A DNA stretch of 17,086 bases from JANNOG01 sp050329835 (GCA_050329835.1 JBHJOJ010000065.1:1-17086); one strand, 5' to 3'. Shown: positions 1 to 7,571, counted from the first letter of the stretch. Program-made: numbers and translations. Notes: generated from the sequence alone by a model not told the origin.

Positions 1-650
1 GGTTCCGCGGGCCCGTCCCGTCGGCGGTCCGACGCGTCGCCCGCCGACCCGGCGCGCTCGACCTCGGCGCAGAAGTCGTCGATGCCGGCCTCGCCGGCGG
101 CTTCCGCCAGCGCCCGGTGGGCCTGCGACTGCACGGGGAGCTCACCCGCGCCGTGGGCGGCGCAGAGCCCGGGGACGGCGGAGCCGGGGATCTCCGGCTC
201 GCTGCCGATGGCACGGCCGGCGGCGGACACCGCGGGCGCGCTCCCGCCGGGCGGGCCGGTCGGGAGGTCGGCGACCCGTTCGACGGCGGGGGCGCCGACG
301 ACCTGATGAGCGGCCTGCTGCCACGGCCCGGGCAGGGTCCCGGTCCAGGCGGCGGCCGCCGTGCCCAGGGTGAGCGTGCCCGCCGCCGCGGCCGCCGCGC
401 CCCAGCGGGCCGCGCGCACCGTCCTCGTCGTCCGCTCGGCGGCTCCGACGAGGCCCGTGGCGGGACCCGATTCCGCGAAGGCCGCCATCATGTTCGCCTC
501 GGCCCGGAGCTCACCGGGATCGGCAGGCCGTTGCAGGGCGACCACGAGCGCGGACACCCGCTCGTCGAGGACGTCGCCGTCGGCGTCCGGCGACCCGTCG
601 CGCGGAAGCGGGCGGGCCGACCGGGCGGGGTCGGGCGACGCGGGTGTCAC
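1..650 (-). CDS. Anti-sigma-factor-like single-pass membrane protein, C-terminus cut by window edge
   Basis: Reading the minus strand from a GTG at 650 gives an uninterrupted frame of 216 codons that leaves the window. An in-frame TAA lies about 33 bases upstream of the GTG, so few other starts are possible. Residues 1-80 are hydrophilic, with a DERVSALVVALQRPADPGEL stretch. Residues about 83-104 form an Ala-rich membrane helix, followed by a WTGTLPGPWQQAAHQVVGAP segment and a Pro/Ala-rich extracytoplasmic part. This layout (short cytosolic head, one helix, LPGPxQxxAHxxxGAP) is one I associate with actinobacterial proteins encoded beside ECF sigma factors; the anti-sigma role is inference. 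No sigma gene lies directly upstream; the neighbour is a divergent CBS gene. No clear Shine-Dalgarno precedes the GTG. Confidence 0.6.
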   Translation of the reverse strand, partial: MTPASPDPARSARPLPRDGSPDADGDVLDERVSALVVALQRPADPGELRAEANMMAAFAESGPATGLVGAAERTTRTVRAARWGAAAAAAGTLTLGTAAAAWTGTLPGPWQQAAHQVVGAPAVERVADLPTGPPGGSAPAVSAAGRAIGSEPEIPGSAVPGLCAAHGAGELPVQSQAHRALAEAAGEAGIDDFCAEVERAGSAGDASDRRRDGPAE

Positions 651-763
651 GGTGGAAGAACGCCGCGCCCGCCGGGAGCGTTACCGCCGCCCCGGCGTGG
701 CACCCGAACCGCCCGGCTGCTCCGCTGCCCGGACGGGCCTGTCGCGGCGCCCGGGCTCCGCGC

Positions 764-769
764 TACCGT
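764..769 (+). promoter_or_regulatory. Candidate -10 box (TACCGT) for the CBS-domain gene
   Basis: TACCGT fits the actinobacterial TAnnnT -10 pattern and lies 64 bases before the CBS start. No convincing -35 is visible 16-18 bases upstream. The leader it would produce contains a GC-rich inverted repeat (GGCGGC 788-793 / GCCGCC 800-805). Confidence 0.3.
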
Positions 770-833
770 CGTTCTCCGGCGGCCGACGGCGGCGGGCCGG
801 CCGCCGCCCCCGGGTCCCCGGGGAGGAGGAGTC

Positions 834-1262
834 ATGCGGATCTCCGACATCCTGCGCCGCAAGGGTCGTGACGTCGCGACGATCGACCCCCAGGAAACGG
901 TCCGGGCGCTCGTGGACCGGCTGGCCGAGTTCCGGGTGGGCGCGCTCGTCGTCACGGACGACGGCCGGCACGTCGCCGGCATCGTGAGCGAGCGCGACGT
1001 CGTCCGCGGTCTGGGCGCCTCGGGTGCGGCGCTGCTGGACGCGCCGGTGGCGTCGATCATGACGAGCGAGGTCCACACCTGCGAACCCTCGGCCACCACC
1101 GAGGAGCTCATGCGGCTCATGACGGACCGGCGGATCCGGCACGTCCCCGTGGTCGAGGGGGAGATCCTGACCGGGATCGTCAGCATCGGCGACGTCGTCA
1201 AGAACCGGATCGACGAGCTCCAGGACGAGCGGGACCAGCTGGTCGGCTACATCAGCAGCTGA
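834..1262 (+). CDS. Two-CBS-domain protein
   Basis: This 142-residue protein consists almost entirely of a CBS pair. The first CBS spans about residues 6-65 (VGALVVTDDGRHVAGIVSER) and the second about 75-132 (RRIRHVPVVEGEILTGIVSI). CBS pairs typically bind adenine nucleotides and act as energy or redox sensors, and stand-alone versions are common in actinomycetes. The partner here is unknown. The ATG is well supported: GGGAGGAGGA at 821-830 is a strong ribosome-binding site and the N-terminus MRISDILRRKG is usual for the family. The long upstream extension of the frame is antisense to the neighbouring gene and was rejected. Its last 16 bases overlap the end of the convergent LysR gene. Confidence 0.92.
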   Translation: MRISDILRRKGRDVATIDPQETVRALVDRLAEFRVGALVVTDDGRHVAGIVSERDVVRGLGASGAALLDAPVASIMTSEVHTCEPSATTEELMRLMTDRRIRHVPVVEGEILTGIVSIGDVVKNRIDELQDERDQLVGYISS

Positions 1263-2164
1263 CCGGTCGCCGCCGGCTCGGCGGCCCCGGTGGCCTCGAC
1301 GCAGGCGCGGACGAGGTCGTGGACCTGCGGTCGGTCGTCGTCCCGGCGCCGGACGACCGCCAGCTCGCTCGGCGCCACCCCCGTGACGGGGCGGCAGGTG
1401 ACGTCGGGCCGGGCGTACAGCGCGGCGTTGCCCCGGCTCAGCAGCGCGACCCCGATCCCCGCCGCCACGGCCTCGAAGGTCTCCTCGGCGGTCGCGACGA
1501 CAGCGGCGACCACGGCGGGCCGCCCGCCCCGGGCGTCCTCGGCGAGCCAGTGGGACCGCAGCGGCCCGGCACTCTCGGGCAGCGCGAGGAACGGCGCGTC
1601 GAGCAGCTCGAGGAAGGGCACCACGCCCCGGCCTGCGAGCCGGTGCCCGACCGGCAGTGCCACCCAGCGCGGCTCCGTCACGAGGACCTCCGCGGGGAAG
1701 GCGTCGGGGTCCGGCACGGGCAGCCACATCAGCGCCACGTCCGCGGTGCCGTCCGCCAGCCCCGCGGTCGGGTCGGACCACGGGACCTGCGTGAAGGCGA
1801 GCCGCCGGCCGGGCCTGAGCACGGCGAACCGCTGCCGCAACGCCGGCACCAGCCCGCGCCCGATGCTGGTGGCGAATCCGACGGTGAGCTCGGCCCCGCC
1901 GACGACCGCCGTCACCGCCCGTTCCGCGTGCTCCCAGCGATCGACCAGGTCACGGGCGTGCGGCAGCAGGGCCCGGCCCGCGTCGGTGAGCGCGGTGCCC
2001 TGACGGTCCCGCGCGAACAGCCGGACACCGAGTTGCTGCTCCAGCGTCCACACCTGCTTGCTCAGGGCCGGCTGCGAGACGAACAGCCGCTCCGCCGCCC
2101 GCGTGAAGTGCAGGTCGTCGGCCACCGCGAGGAAGTACCGCAGCTGCCGGACGTGAACGTCCAT
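1247..2164 (-). CDS. LysR-family transcriptional regulator
   Basis: This 305-residue protein is full length for the family. Residues 4-62 form the LysR winged helix-turn-helix (VRQLRYFLAVADDLHFTRAA, then SQPALSKQVWTLEQQLGVRL). Residues about 90-295 are the periplasmic-binding-like effector domain (LTVGFATSIGRG..., DVALMWLPVP). It is divergent from the aldo/keto reductase gene with 85 bases between the starts, the usual arrangement in which a LysR protein controls both its neighbour and itself. The ligand cannot be read from sequence. No clear Shine-Dalgarno precedes ATG 2164, so translation may be leaderless. It ends 16 bases inside the convergent CBS gene. Confidence 0.93.
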   Translation of the reverse strand: MDVHVRQLRYFLAVADDLHFTRAAERLFVSQPALSKQVWTLEQQLGVRLFARDRQGTALTDAGRALLPHARDLVDRWEHAERAVTAVVGGAELTVGFATSIGRGLVPALRQRFAVLRPGRRLAFTQVPWSDPTAGLADGTADVALMWLPVPDPDAFPAEVLVTEPRWVALPVGHRLAGRGVVPFLELLDAPFLALPESAGPLRSHWLAEDARGGRPAVVAAVVATAEETFEAVAAGIGVALLSRGNAALYARPDVTCRPVTGVAPSELAVVRRRDDDRPQVHDLVRACVEATGAAEPAATGQLLM

Positions 2165-2168
2165 GCCC

Positions 2169-2178
2169 GATGGTTATC
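2169..2178. promoter_or_regulatory. Candidate LysR operator in the LysR/AKR divergent region
   Basis: GATGGTTATC is a GAT-N4-ATC dyad flanked by CCC on the left and AGGG on the right. It lies immediately upstream of the LysR start, where an autoregulatory site would be expected. It is short, so this is only a candidate. Confidence 0.3.
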
Positions 2179-2249
2179 AGGGCGGGTCTTGGACCGCCAG
2201 GTCCTCGCGCGGCGAGAGTGGGTCCGCCACCGCCGTAGAGGAGACCGTC

Positions 2250-3263
2250 ATGGCCACCACCTCCACCGCCACCGACCTGCCCCGTCGCCGCCTCGGCGGC
2301 CTCGACGTCCCCGCCGTCGGCTACGGCGCCATGGTGCTGTCGCCCGGGATGTACGGGCCGATCGACGACGAGCGGGCCGACGTCGCGCTGCGGGCGGCGC
2401 TCGACGCCGGCGCGACGTTCGTCGACACCAGCGACGGCTACGGCGACGCCGGCCACAACGAGCGCGTGGTCGGCCGGGCGATCCGCGGCCGGCGGGACGA
2501 GGTCGTCGTCGCCACGAAGTTCGGCTTCCGGGTCCCGGAGGGCGCCGCGCGCCACGCGATCCCCGTGGGCTACGCGTTCGGCGAGGTCGCGGTCAACGCG
2601 CACCCCGATCTCGTGCGCGGGTACGCGGAGCAGAGCCTGCGGGAGCTCGGCACCGACCGGATCGACCTCTACTACCCGCACTTCCCCGACCCCGAGGTCC
2701 CGCTGGAGGACACGGTGGGCGCGGTCGCCGACCTCGTGCGAGCGGGGCTGGTACGCCACCTCGGCCTGTCGAACGTCACCGCCGACCAGCTGCGGTGGGC
2801 CCATGCCGTGCACCCGGTCGCCGCGGTGCAGACGGAATGGTCGATGTGGCGCCCGGTGGCCGGCGACCTGCTGGCGGCCGCTCGCGAGCTGGGGGTGGGG
2901 ATCGTCGCGTGGTCCCCGCTCGGCGGCGGGTTCCTCACCGGCGCGGTGACGACGCTCGGCGAGGGCGACTTCCGGCACCACGCCCCCCGGTTCGCCGGCG
3001 GGAACCTGGCCGCGAACCACGACCGGTACGCACCGGTGCGGGCACTGGCGGGGCGAATGGGCGTGACGCCCGGCCAGCTCGCCCTCGCCTGGCTGCTGGC
3101 CCAGGACCCCGGGGTGGTCCCGATCCCGGGCAGCCGCACCCCCCGTCACATCGAGGAGAACCTCGCCGCGGCGCGGGTCGAGCTGGCGGCCGGCGAGCTG
3201 GCCGAGGTGGATGCCGCCCTCGCGGCCACGACGCCGGTCGGCGGGACCCTCCTCGACGGCTGA
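2250..3263 (+). CDS. Aldo/keto reductase
   Basis: This 337-residue protein is an NADPH-dependent oxidoreductase of the aldo/keto reductase superfamily, with a predicted (alpha/beta)8 barrel. The catalytic tetrad is visible: Asp59 and Tyr64 in FVDTSDGYG, Lys90 in VVVATKFGF, His144 in YYPHFPD. The C-terminal cofactor loop VVPIPGSRTPRHIEENLAA is also intact. It resembles the AKR13-like group (YghZ/pyridoxal reductase type) that reduces aldehydes to alcohols; the substrate is unknown. ATG 2250 was chosen because GAGGAGA precedes it and the domain begins 13 residues later (RRLGGLDVPAVGYG). The open frame upstream to 2163 has no good site. It is probably controlled by the divergent LysR regulator. 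Confidence 0.93.
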   Translation: MATTSTATDLPRRRLGGLDVPAVGYGAMVLSPGMYGPIDDERADVALRAALDAGATFVDTSDGYGDAGHNERVVGRAIRGRRDEVVVATKFGFRVPEGAARHAIPVGYAFGEVAVNAHPDLVRGYAEQSLRELGTDRIDLYYPHFPDPEVPLEDTVGAVADLVRAGLVRHLGLSNVTADQLRWAHAVHPVAAVQTEWSMWRPVAGDLLAAARELGVGIVAWSPLGGGFLTGAVTTLGEGDFRHHAPRFAGGNLAANHDRYAPVRALAGRMGVTPGQLALAWLLAQDPGVVPIPGSRTPRHIEENLAAARVELAAGELAEVDAALAATTPVGGTLLDG

Positions 3264-3300
3264 GGACGCGGCTCGCCGCCGGCGGGCCACATCGTCGGCC

Positions 3301-3951
3301 TCAGGCGCCGATCCGGTACATCCGGCGCAGGACGGCGAGCCCGCCGGGCGGGTCGACGTGCACCCCCGCCGCCGTGGCGTCGGCGTCCGACAGTCGTCCG
3401 GTGGCCCAGTCGAGGAACGCCCGTCCGTCGGCGTGCACCGAGATCGGCGTGCCGGGGCCGGCGGCGGGCGGCCCGGCGCGGACCTCGTGCCGCGGGCCGT
3501 GCGCCTGGACGGTGAGCTGCTCACCGTCGACGGTCAGGACCACCGCGAGCGGGTCGGGGACGGCAGCGGGGTCGTAGGCGCCGTCGAGGGCGACCATCAG
3601 CCAGGCGAGCCGGAACTGCTGGCCCGGCCGCAGGTCGCCGAGCAGCGGCCGGCCCCACGCCGCCATGGCCTGCAGCACCGGCTTGAGCTCGCGCCCGCGT
3701 TCGGTGAGCTCGTACACGACGGACGCGGCCGGCGCCGGCAGCGCACGCCGGGTCACCACACCTGCTGCCTGGAGGCTCCGCAAGCGGTCGGCGAGCATGT
3801 TCGTCGCGATGCCGGGGAGTCCGGACCGCAGGTCCGCGTACCGCTTGGGGCCGGTGAGGAGCTCGCGGACGACGAGCAGGGTCCAGCGCTCTCCGACGAC
3901 CTCCAGCGTCCTGGCGACGGCGCAGTACATGTCGTACTCGGTGCGGGCCAT
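3301..3951 (-). CDS. HxlR-family winged-helix regulator with C-terminal SCP2-like domain
   Basis: This 216-residue protein has an HxlR/MarR-type winged helix at residues about 9-95: CAVARTLEVVGERWTLLVVR, then LLTGPKRYADLRSGLPGIAT and a wing ending in VVYELTERGREL. The Cys10 position near the N-terminus is typical of the HxlR family. Residues about 105-216 form a second domain resembling the SCP2/sterol-carrier fold found at the C-terminus of many actinobacterial HxlR proteins, possibly a ligand pocket. ATG 3951 lies 6 bases after a TAGAAT -10 box, so the transcript is probably leaderless. The frame stays open to 4341 but that stretch overlaps the divergent gene and is rejected. It faces a SRPBCC membrane protein gene that it likely regulates. 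Confidence 0.88.
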   Translation of the reverse strand: MARTEYDMYCAVARTLEVVGERWTLLVVRELLTGPKRYADLRSGLPGIATNMLADRLRSLQAAGVVTRRALPAPAASVVYELTERGRELKPVLQAMAAWGRPLLGDLRPGQQFRLAWLMVALDGAYDPAAVPDPLAVVLTVDGEQLTVQAHGPRHEVRAGPPAAGPGTPISVHADGRAFLDWATGRLSDADATAAGVHVDPPGGLAVLRRMYRIGA

Positions 3952-3956
3952 CCTGC

Positions 3957-3991
3957 ATTCTATTCGCAACTTCTCACTTGACAAACGCAAG
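3957..3991. promoter_or_regulatory. Overlapping divergent promoters and candidate HxlR operator
   Basis: On the minus strand, TTGTCA (3984-3979), a 16-base spacer and TAGAAT (3962-3957) form a near-consensus promoter whose start would fall at or next to ATG 3951. On the plus strand, TTGACA at 3978-3983 overlaps the minus -35 and could serve the SRPBCC gene, although its -10 (around 4000-4006) is weak. CTTG-N7-CAAG (3977-3991) is a small inverted repeat over both -35 boxes, a good place for the HxlR protein to repress both genes. Confidence 0.6.
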
Positions 3992-4033
3992 CGTCCCGTC
4001 ATGCTGGTGCCTCCCCGACGGAGGAGTCCCGCC

Positions 4034-4945
4034 ATGACGACGACACCCGACACCGACCTGCTGCGGGCCGTCGGCCAGGCGCCGCGGACCGCCCGGCTGC
4101 GCACCGCGCTGCGGGCGAACGTCCTGTTCTCGACGGCCGGCGCCGTCCTGCTGCTGGTGGCCGGGCCGGTCGTCGCCGGGCCGTGGGGCCTCGGGCCCGC
4201 GTGGCTGCCCGCGGTCGTGGGCGCCGGGCTCGTCGCGTTCGCTCTCGTCGTCGCCCGCCTCGCCGTCCAGCCGGCCGGTCCCCGCCTCCGCCGCGGCACC
4301 GTCGCCGTGACGGTCGCCGACCTGACGTGGGTCCTCGCCACGGTGGTCGTCCTGCTGTGGGTCCCCCCGCGGCCCTCGGGGGTCGTCGTGCTCGTCGCCC
4401 TGGCCGGCGGGGTCGCGGCCCTCGCTGCCGCCCAGATCCGCGGCCTGGTAGCCGCCGGAGCGGGTGGTCCGCTCGCCGACGACGACGTGATCGAGGTCAG
4501 CGGTCGGATCGCCGCGCCACCGGGCGCGGTGTGGCCGCTCGTCGCCGATCACCACCTCTACGGCCGACTGGCCCCCGGGCTGGACCGCGTCGAGATCGTC
4601 AGCGGGCCGGGGGAACCGCTGCGCCGCCGCTGCACCAGCTCCCAGGGGTCGAGCTGGGAGGAGACCTGCACCCTGTGGGAGGAGGGCCGGCGGTTCGCGG
4701 TCGAGGTCGACACGAGCGACTACCCCTTCCCCATCGCCAGGATGCGGGGGCTGTGGCAGGTGGACGCCGACCCCGAGGGCAGCCTGGTGACCCTGCGCCT
4801 GGCGGCCCGGGCGGAGCCGACGGTCCGCGGCGGCCTCACGGCGATCCTCCTGCGACCGGTGCTGGCCCGGGCGCTGCGCCGGGTCCTCGCCGGCTGGCGC
4901 GAGCGGGCGGGCACGGCGACGGGCTCGGCGGGCACGGCCGGATGA
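4034..4945 (+). CDS. Four-helix membrane protein with C-terminal SRPBCC (START-like) domain
   Basis: This is a 303-residue protein. Four hydrophobic segments lie at about residues 28-50, 56-78, 92-111 and 115-137. A SRPBCC/polyketide-cyclase-like domain spans about 152-290 and starts IEVSGRIAAPPGAVWPLVAD, the usual opening strand and helix (xxxxApxxxVWxlvad). SRPBCC domains bind hydrophobic ligands in a deep pocket; fused to a membrane anchor this could be lipid or quinone handling, but no function is established. ATG 4034 has GGAGGAG at 4020-4026. It is divergent from, and probably controlled by, the HxlR regulator. The gene ends at a hairpin shared with the convergent DUF3179 gene. Confidence 0.8.
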   Translation: MTTTPDTDLLRAVGQAPRTARLRTALRANVLFSTAGAVLLLVAGPVVAGPWGLGPAWLPAVVGAGLVAFALVVARLAVQPAGPRLRRGTVAVTVADLTWVLATVVVLLWVPPRPSGVVVLVALAGGVAALAAAQIRGLVAAGAGGPLADDDVIEVSGRIAAPPGAVWPLVADHHLYGRLAPGLDRVEIVSGPGEPLRRRCTSSQGSSWEETCTLWEEGRRFAVEVDTSDYPFPIARMRGLWQVDADPEGSLVTLRLAARAEPTVRGGLTAILLRPVLARALRRVLAGWRERAGTATGSAGTAG

Positions 4946-4951
4946 GCGCTG

Positions 4952-4973
4952 CGCCCCGGTCGACGCCGGGGCG
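4952..4973. terminator. Bidirectional hairpin between convergent genes
   Basis: CGCCCCGG (4952-4959) and CCGGGGCG (4966-4973) form a perfect 8-bp GC stem with a 6-base loop. It fills most of the 28-base gap between the convergent SRPBCC and DUF3179 stop codons, so it can act in both directions. There is no T-run, as is common in actinomycetes. Confidence 0.7.
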
Positions 4974-6203
4974 TCACGGCCCCAGACGGGTGTCCGGCCA
5001 GAACGACTGCCACGAGAACCAGAAGGTGTCGGTGCCGGGCAGCCGCTCCAGGGTCCGACCCCGCGCCGGGCCCGACAGCGCGCGCCCCTGCACGTCCCAC
5101 GTCGACCCGGTGACGTCGTCGACGAAGCCGTCCGCGACCGGCGAGAACGACAGCTCCTCGCCGTCGAGCTCCGCGGCGAACACCCCGGTGGTCCCGACGT
5201 CGGCGCCGCCGGCCACCTCGGAGGTGTCGAGCGCGGACGCCTGGCCGGGGACGGCCAGGACGACCACGGGCCGGTCGGCGACCCGGACGTGGACCGCGCC
5301 CCGCGACAGCAGGTCGTCGGTGAGCACGGCCACCGGGTCGTCCGGGTCGCCGAGGCCGACCACCCGGGCCATGGGCGCCGCCCGCGGGTCCACTTCACCG
5401 CTGAACAGGAACGGGGTGCCCGCCTCGTCGTCGTAGCCGAGGTACGGGTTGCGGCCGTACTCACGGGTGTGGCCCGTCTCCCGGGTCAGCACCAGGGCGT
5501 CGGGGAAGGTCTCCCGGAACCGGTCCCATGGCAGCAGGGCCACGGGCAACCGCTCCAGCTCGGTCCCGGTCAGCACGCCCGCGACGGCCCGGCCCTCCGC
5601 CTGCGGCCACAGCGACTCGGTCTGGCGGTCGTACATCACGAGGTTCGACAGGTACAGGCGCCCCGACGTCCCGAAGGTCAGCTCCCGACCGGCCGCCCGG
5701 CGGTCGAAGGCCAGGGCGGAGTTGCACAGCGGGCAGTAGGTGACGGCCACCGGGCGGTCCGCGACGACGTCGTTGACGATCTCGTGCCAGGTGAGGATCT
5801 GGACGGGGTAGGCCCGGGTCTCGGCGCCGACCGTGAGGACGACGACGGACTCCCGGTCGGCCAGGAAGTCGATCCCGTCGACGGGCGCGAACCGGGGGTC
5901 GTCGATCGGCGGGATGCCGTCCGGCGGCGGCCCGCCGGAGACGATCTCGGCGGGGTCGACGAGCGGCTCGGGCAACGCCGGGTCGGTCATGTCGCGCAGC
6001 GCCGAGGGCCCCCCGTCGACGACGTCCGCCACGGACGGGCCGTCGGTGGCGGCCACGCCGGCCGACGGCCCGCCCGCCCGGGCCGGCCGACCCGCGCCGT
6101 CGTCGGCCGGCCACGCGGTCACGACGACCGCGGCCGCGGCGAGGCCCACCGCGAGGGCCGACCCGGCCACGACCCCGACCCGCAGGGCCCGGCGCCGGGT
6201 CAC
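4974..6203 (-). CDS. DUF3179 domain-containing protein, membrane anchored or secreted
   Basis: This is a 409-residue protein. Residues 2-8 (TRRRALR) and a hydrophobic helix at about 8-31 form an N-terminal anchor or signal peptide without a lipobox Cys. A Gly/Pro/Asp-rich linker follows to about residue 100. The rest matches DUF3179: YPVQILTWHEIVND (His140), VTYCPLCNSALAFDR (Cys157, Cys160) and YLSNLVMYDRQTESLWPQ, which are the signature blocks of the family. The CxxC and His suggest metal, heme or redox chemistry outside the membrane, but the family has no firm function that I know. GTG 6203 overlaps the TGA of the upstream Crp gene by four bases (GTGA), so it is translationally coupled and last in a three-gene operon. 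Confidence 0.85.
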   Translation of the reverse strand: MTRRRALRVGVVAGSALAVGLAAAAVVVTAWPADDGAGRPARAGGPSAGVAATDGPSVADVVDGGPSALRDMTDPALPEPLVDPAEIVSGGPPPDGIPPIDDPRFAPVDGIDFLADRESVVVLTVGAETRAYPVQILTWHEIVNDVVADRPVAVTYCPLCNSALAFDRRAAGRELTFGTSGRLYLSNLVMYDRQTESLWPQAEGRAVAGVLTGTELERLPVALLPWDRFRETFPDALVLTRETGHTREYGRNPYLGYDDEAGTPFLFSGEVDPRAAPMARVVGLGDPDDPVAVLTDDLLSRGAVHVRVADRPVVVLAVPGQASALDTSEVAGGADVGTTGVFAAELDGEELSFSPVADGFVDDVTGSTWDVQGRALSGPARGRTLERLPGTDTFWFSWQSFWPDTRLGP

Positions 6204-6970
6204 GGGGGTTCCTCGGCGAGCTCGCGCAGGGCGCCGACGTCCAGGACGACGATCCGGCCCCGGCGCAGCGCGACCGCCCCGCGGCCCCGCAGCTCCCCGA
6301 GCACCTTCGTCGTCGTCTCCCGCGTCGTGCCGACGAGGTCGGCCAGCTGGGCGTGGGTGAGCCGGACCTCGCGCCCGGGCGCCCCCGCCAGCCGCGGCGA
6401 TGCCGGGCCCGAGGCCGCCAGGACGGCCAGCGTCGCCGCCACCCGCTGGGGCGCCGTCTTGAGCAGGACGTCGGCGAGCCGCTGCTCGACCTCCGCCAGC
6501 CGGCGCCCCAGCCCCTCGGTGATCCGGGCGGCGATCCGCGGGTCCGACAGCAGGAGCGAGCGCACCTCGGTCTCGCCCATCAGGCACAGCACGACGTCGT
6601 CGATGGCCTCGGCGCTGCTGCGTCCCATGTCCTGTCCGAGCAGCCTCAGCTGTCCGAACAGCGCGCCCGGTCCCAGCACGGCGAGGGTGAGGGTGCGCCC
6701 GTCCGGCGCCGACCGGACGAGTCGCACCCGGCCCGACTTGACGATGTAGAGCATCTCCACCCCGTCGACCGGCGACCACACCAGGCTCCCCCGCGGCAGC
6801 GCCCGCATCGGGGCGCGCGCGGCGATGCTCGCGCGCTCCCGCCGGTCGAGGTCACGGAGGATCTCGGTCTCGTCGAGGCAGAAGACGGGCAGCGGGTCGT
6901 CACCGGACCGGGGTCCCACGCCCCCGGACGCTACGAGGTCGGGGCCGGGACCGGCGAGCGTGCGCGTCAC
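6200..6970 (-). CDS. Crp/Fnr-family transcriptional regulator
   Basis: This is a 256-residue protein. About 30 residues of variable N-terminus precede a cyclic-nucleotide-binding-like domain (about 35-150: RGSLVWSPVDGVEMLYIVKS, then GRTLTLAVLGPGALFGQ). A long dimerisation helix follows (about 150-175), then a Crp helix-turn-helix (about 200-250: LTHAQLADLVGTTRETTTKV). The canonical PGExxGE...RxA cAMP-contact motif is replaced by PGALFGQ, so cAMP is doubtful and another signal is likely. Start GTG 6970 overlaps the stop of the membrane-protein gene (GTGA) and its own stop overlaps the DUF3179 start the same way. The open frame upstream to 7471 is antisense noise over the membrane gene. Confidence 0.9.
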   Translation of the reverse strand: MTRTLAGPGPDLVASGGVGPRSGDDPLPVFCLDETEILRDLDRRERASIAARAPMRALPRGSLVWSPVDGVEMLYIVKSGRVRLVRSAPDGRTLTLAVLGPGALFGQLRLLGQDMGRSSAEAIDDVVLCLMGETEVRSLLLSDPRIAARITEGLGRRLAEVEQRLADVLLKTAPQRVAATLAVLAASGPASPRLAGAPGREVRLTHAQLADLVGTTRETTTKVLGELRGRGAVALRRGRIVVLDVGALRELAEEPP

Positions 6971-7425
6971 ACGGCTCCGGGCCTGGCGGAGCGGCGCACC
7001 AGGACCGCGACCACCGCGCCGAGCACGAGGCCGAAGGCGATGTGGCCGACGAGGCTCTGCACCGCCACCCCGTCCACGGTGAACACGGGCATGCCCATGG
7101 CGGCCGGCATCAGCAGCAGCGGCCCGAGGACCCACCAGACCAGCCCGTACGCCGCTCCCAGCCCCAGACCGACCGCGAGGCCCGTCACCCGGGGCGCCAG
7201 CACCAGGCCGAACCCGGCCCCGATGGCGGCGGAGATGGCGAGGTGCACGAGCCAGGCGACGGCGCCGGACTCCGAGCCCACGAGCATCCCGACCATCCCG
7301 ATCATGTCCATGGCCTGCATCATCACGCCGAAGACGACTCCTCCGGCGAGGCCGCCGACGATGCCGGCGGGCACGGTGCGGAACGAGACGAGCGGACGGG
7401 ACGTCGCGCTGCTGGTCGTGGTCAT
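6967..7425 (-). CDS. Small multi-pass membrane protein, first gene of the Crp-DUF3179 operon
   Basis: This is a 152-residue protein with about four hydrophobic segments: residues about 17-43 (GIVGGLAGGVVFGVMMQAMD with Met-rich continuation), 54-78, 82-105 and 120-145. GG and GxxxG motifs are frequent. No catalytic motif is visible and I do not recognise a named family. ATG 7425 has a clear GAAGGAGAG site on the minus strand. Its stop overlaps the Crp start (GTGA). Being first in the operon with a Crp regulator and an exported DUF3179 protein suggests an envelope function under the control of that regulator. The Met-rich second half of the first helix is unusual (GVMMQAMDMIGMVGM). Confidence 0.78.
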   Translation of the reverse strand: MTTTSSATSRPLVSFRTVPAGIVGGLAGGVVFGVMMQAMDMIGMVGMLVGSESGAVAWLVHLAISAAIGAGFGLVLAPRVTGLAVGLGLGAAYGLVWWVLGPLLLMPAAMGMPVFTVDGVAVQSLVGHIAFGLVLGAVVAVLVRRSARPGAV

Positions 7426-7447
7426 GACGGTCTCTCCTTCGGACGCC

Positions 7448-7469
7448 GGTCCGGCGGGTCCGCCGGACC
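7448..7469. promoter_or_regulatory. 22-bp inverted repeat in the leader of the membrane/Crp/DUF3179 operon
   Basis: GGTCCGGCGG (7448-7457) and CCGCCGGACC (7460-7469) are perfect 10-base arms around a 2-base centre. The site coincides with the predicted transcription start and first 20 bases of the leader. It could be an operator for a dimeric repressor, or a leader hairpin. Confidence 0.55.
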
Positions 7470-7473
7470 ACCG

Positions 7474-7505
7474 ACGCTAGGGAGGAGATCGCTCACGAAA
7501 TGTGA
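7474..7505 (-). promoter_or_regulatory. Candidate promoter and Crp-type operator of the operon
   Basis: On the minus strand TAGCGT (7479-7474) is a plausible -10. Where the -35 should be lies TCACGAAATGTGA (7493-7505), a TCAC-N5-GTGA dyad reminiscent of Crp/Fnr half-sites, followed on the plus strand by ACGGGCACACA. Overlap with the -35 fits either class II activation or repression by the operon's own Crp protein. Confidence 0.4.
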
Positions 7506-7571
7506 ACGGGCACACACAACGCGGGGCCGTCACGGTGCCGTCACATCCCTGCCCGCCCCGGCCTCGGACCA

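Noticed and set aside
117..833. Long plus-strand extension upstream of the CBS gene
   Set aside because: It is antisense to the anti-sigma-like gene, and the CBS gene has its own strong ribosome-binding site at 821-830.
3952..4341. N-terminal extension of the HxlR gene
   Set aside because: It covers the divergent SRPBCC gene and the promoter region; the HxlR domain begins at the ATG at 3951.
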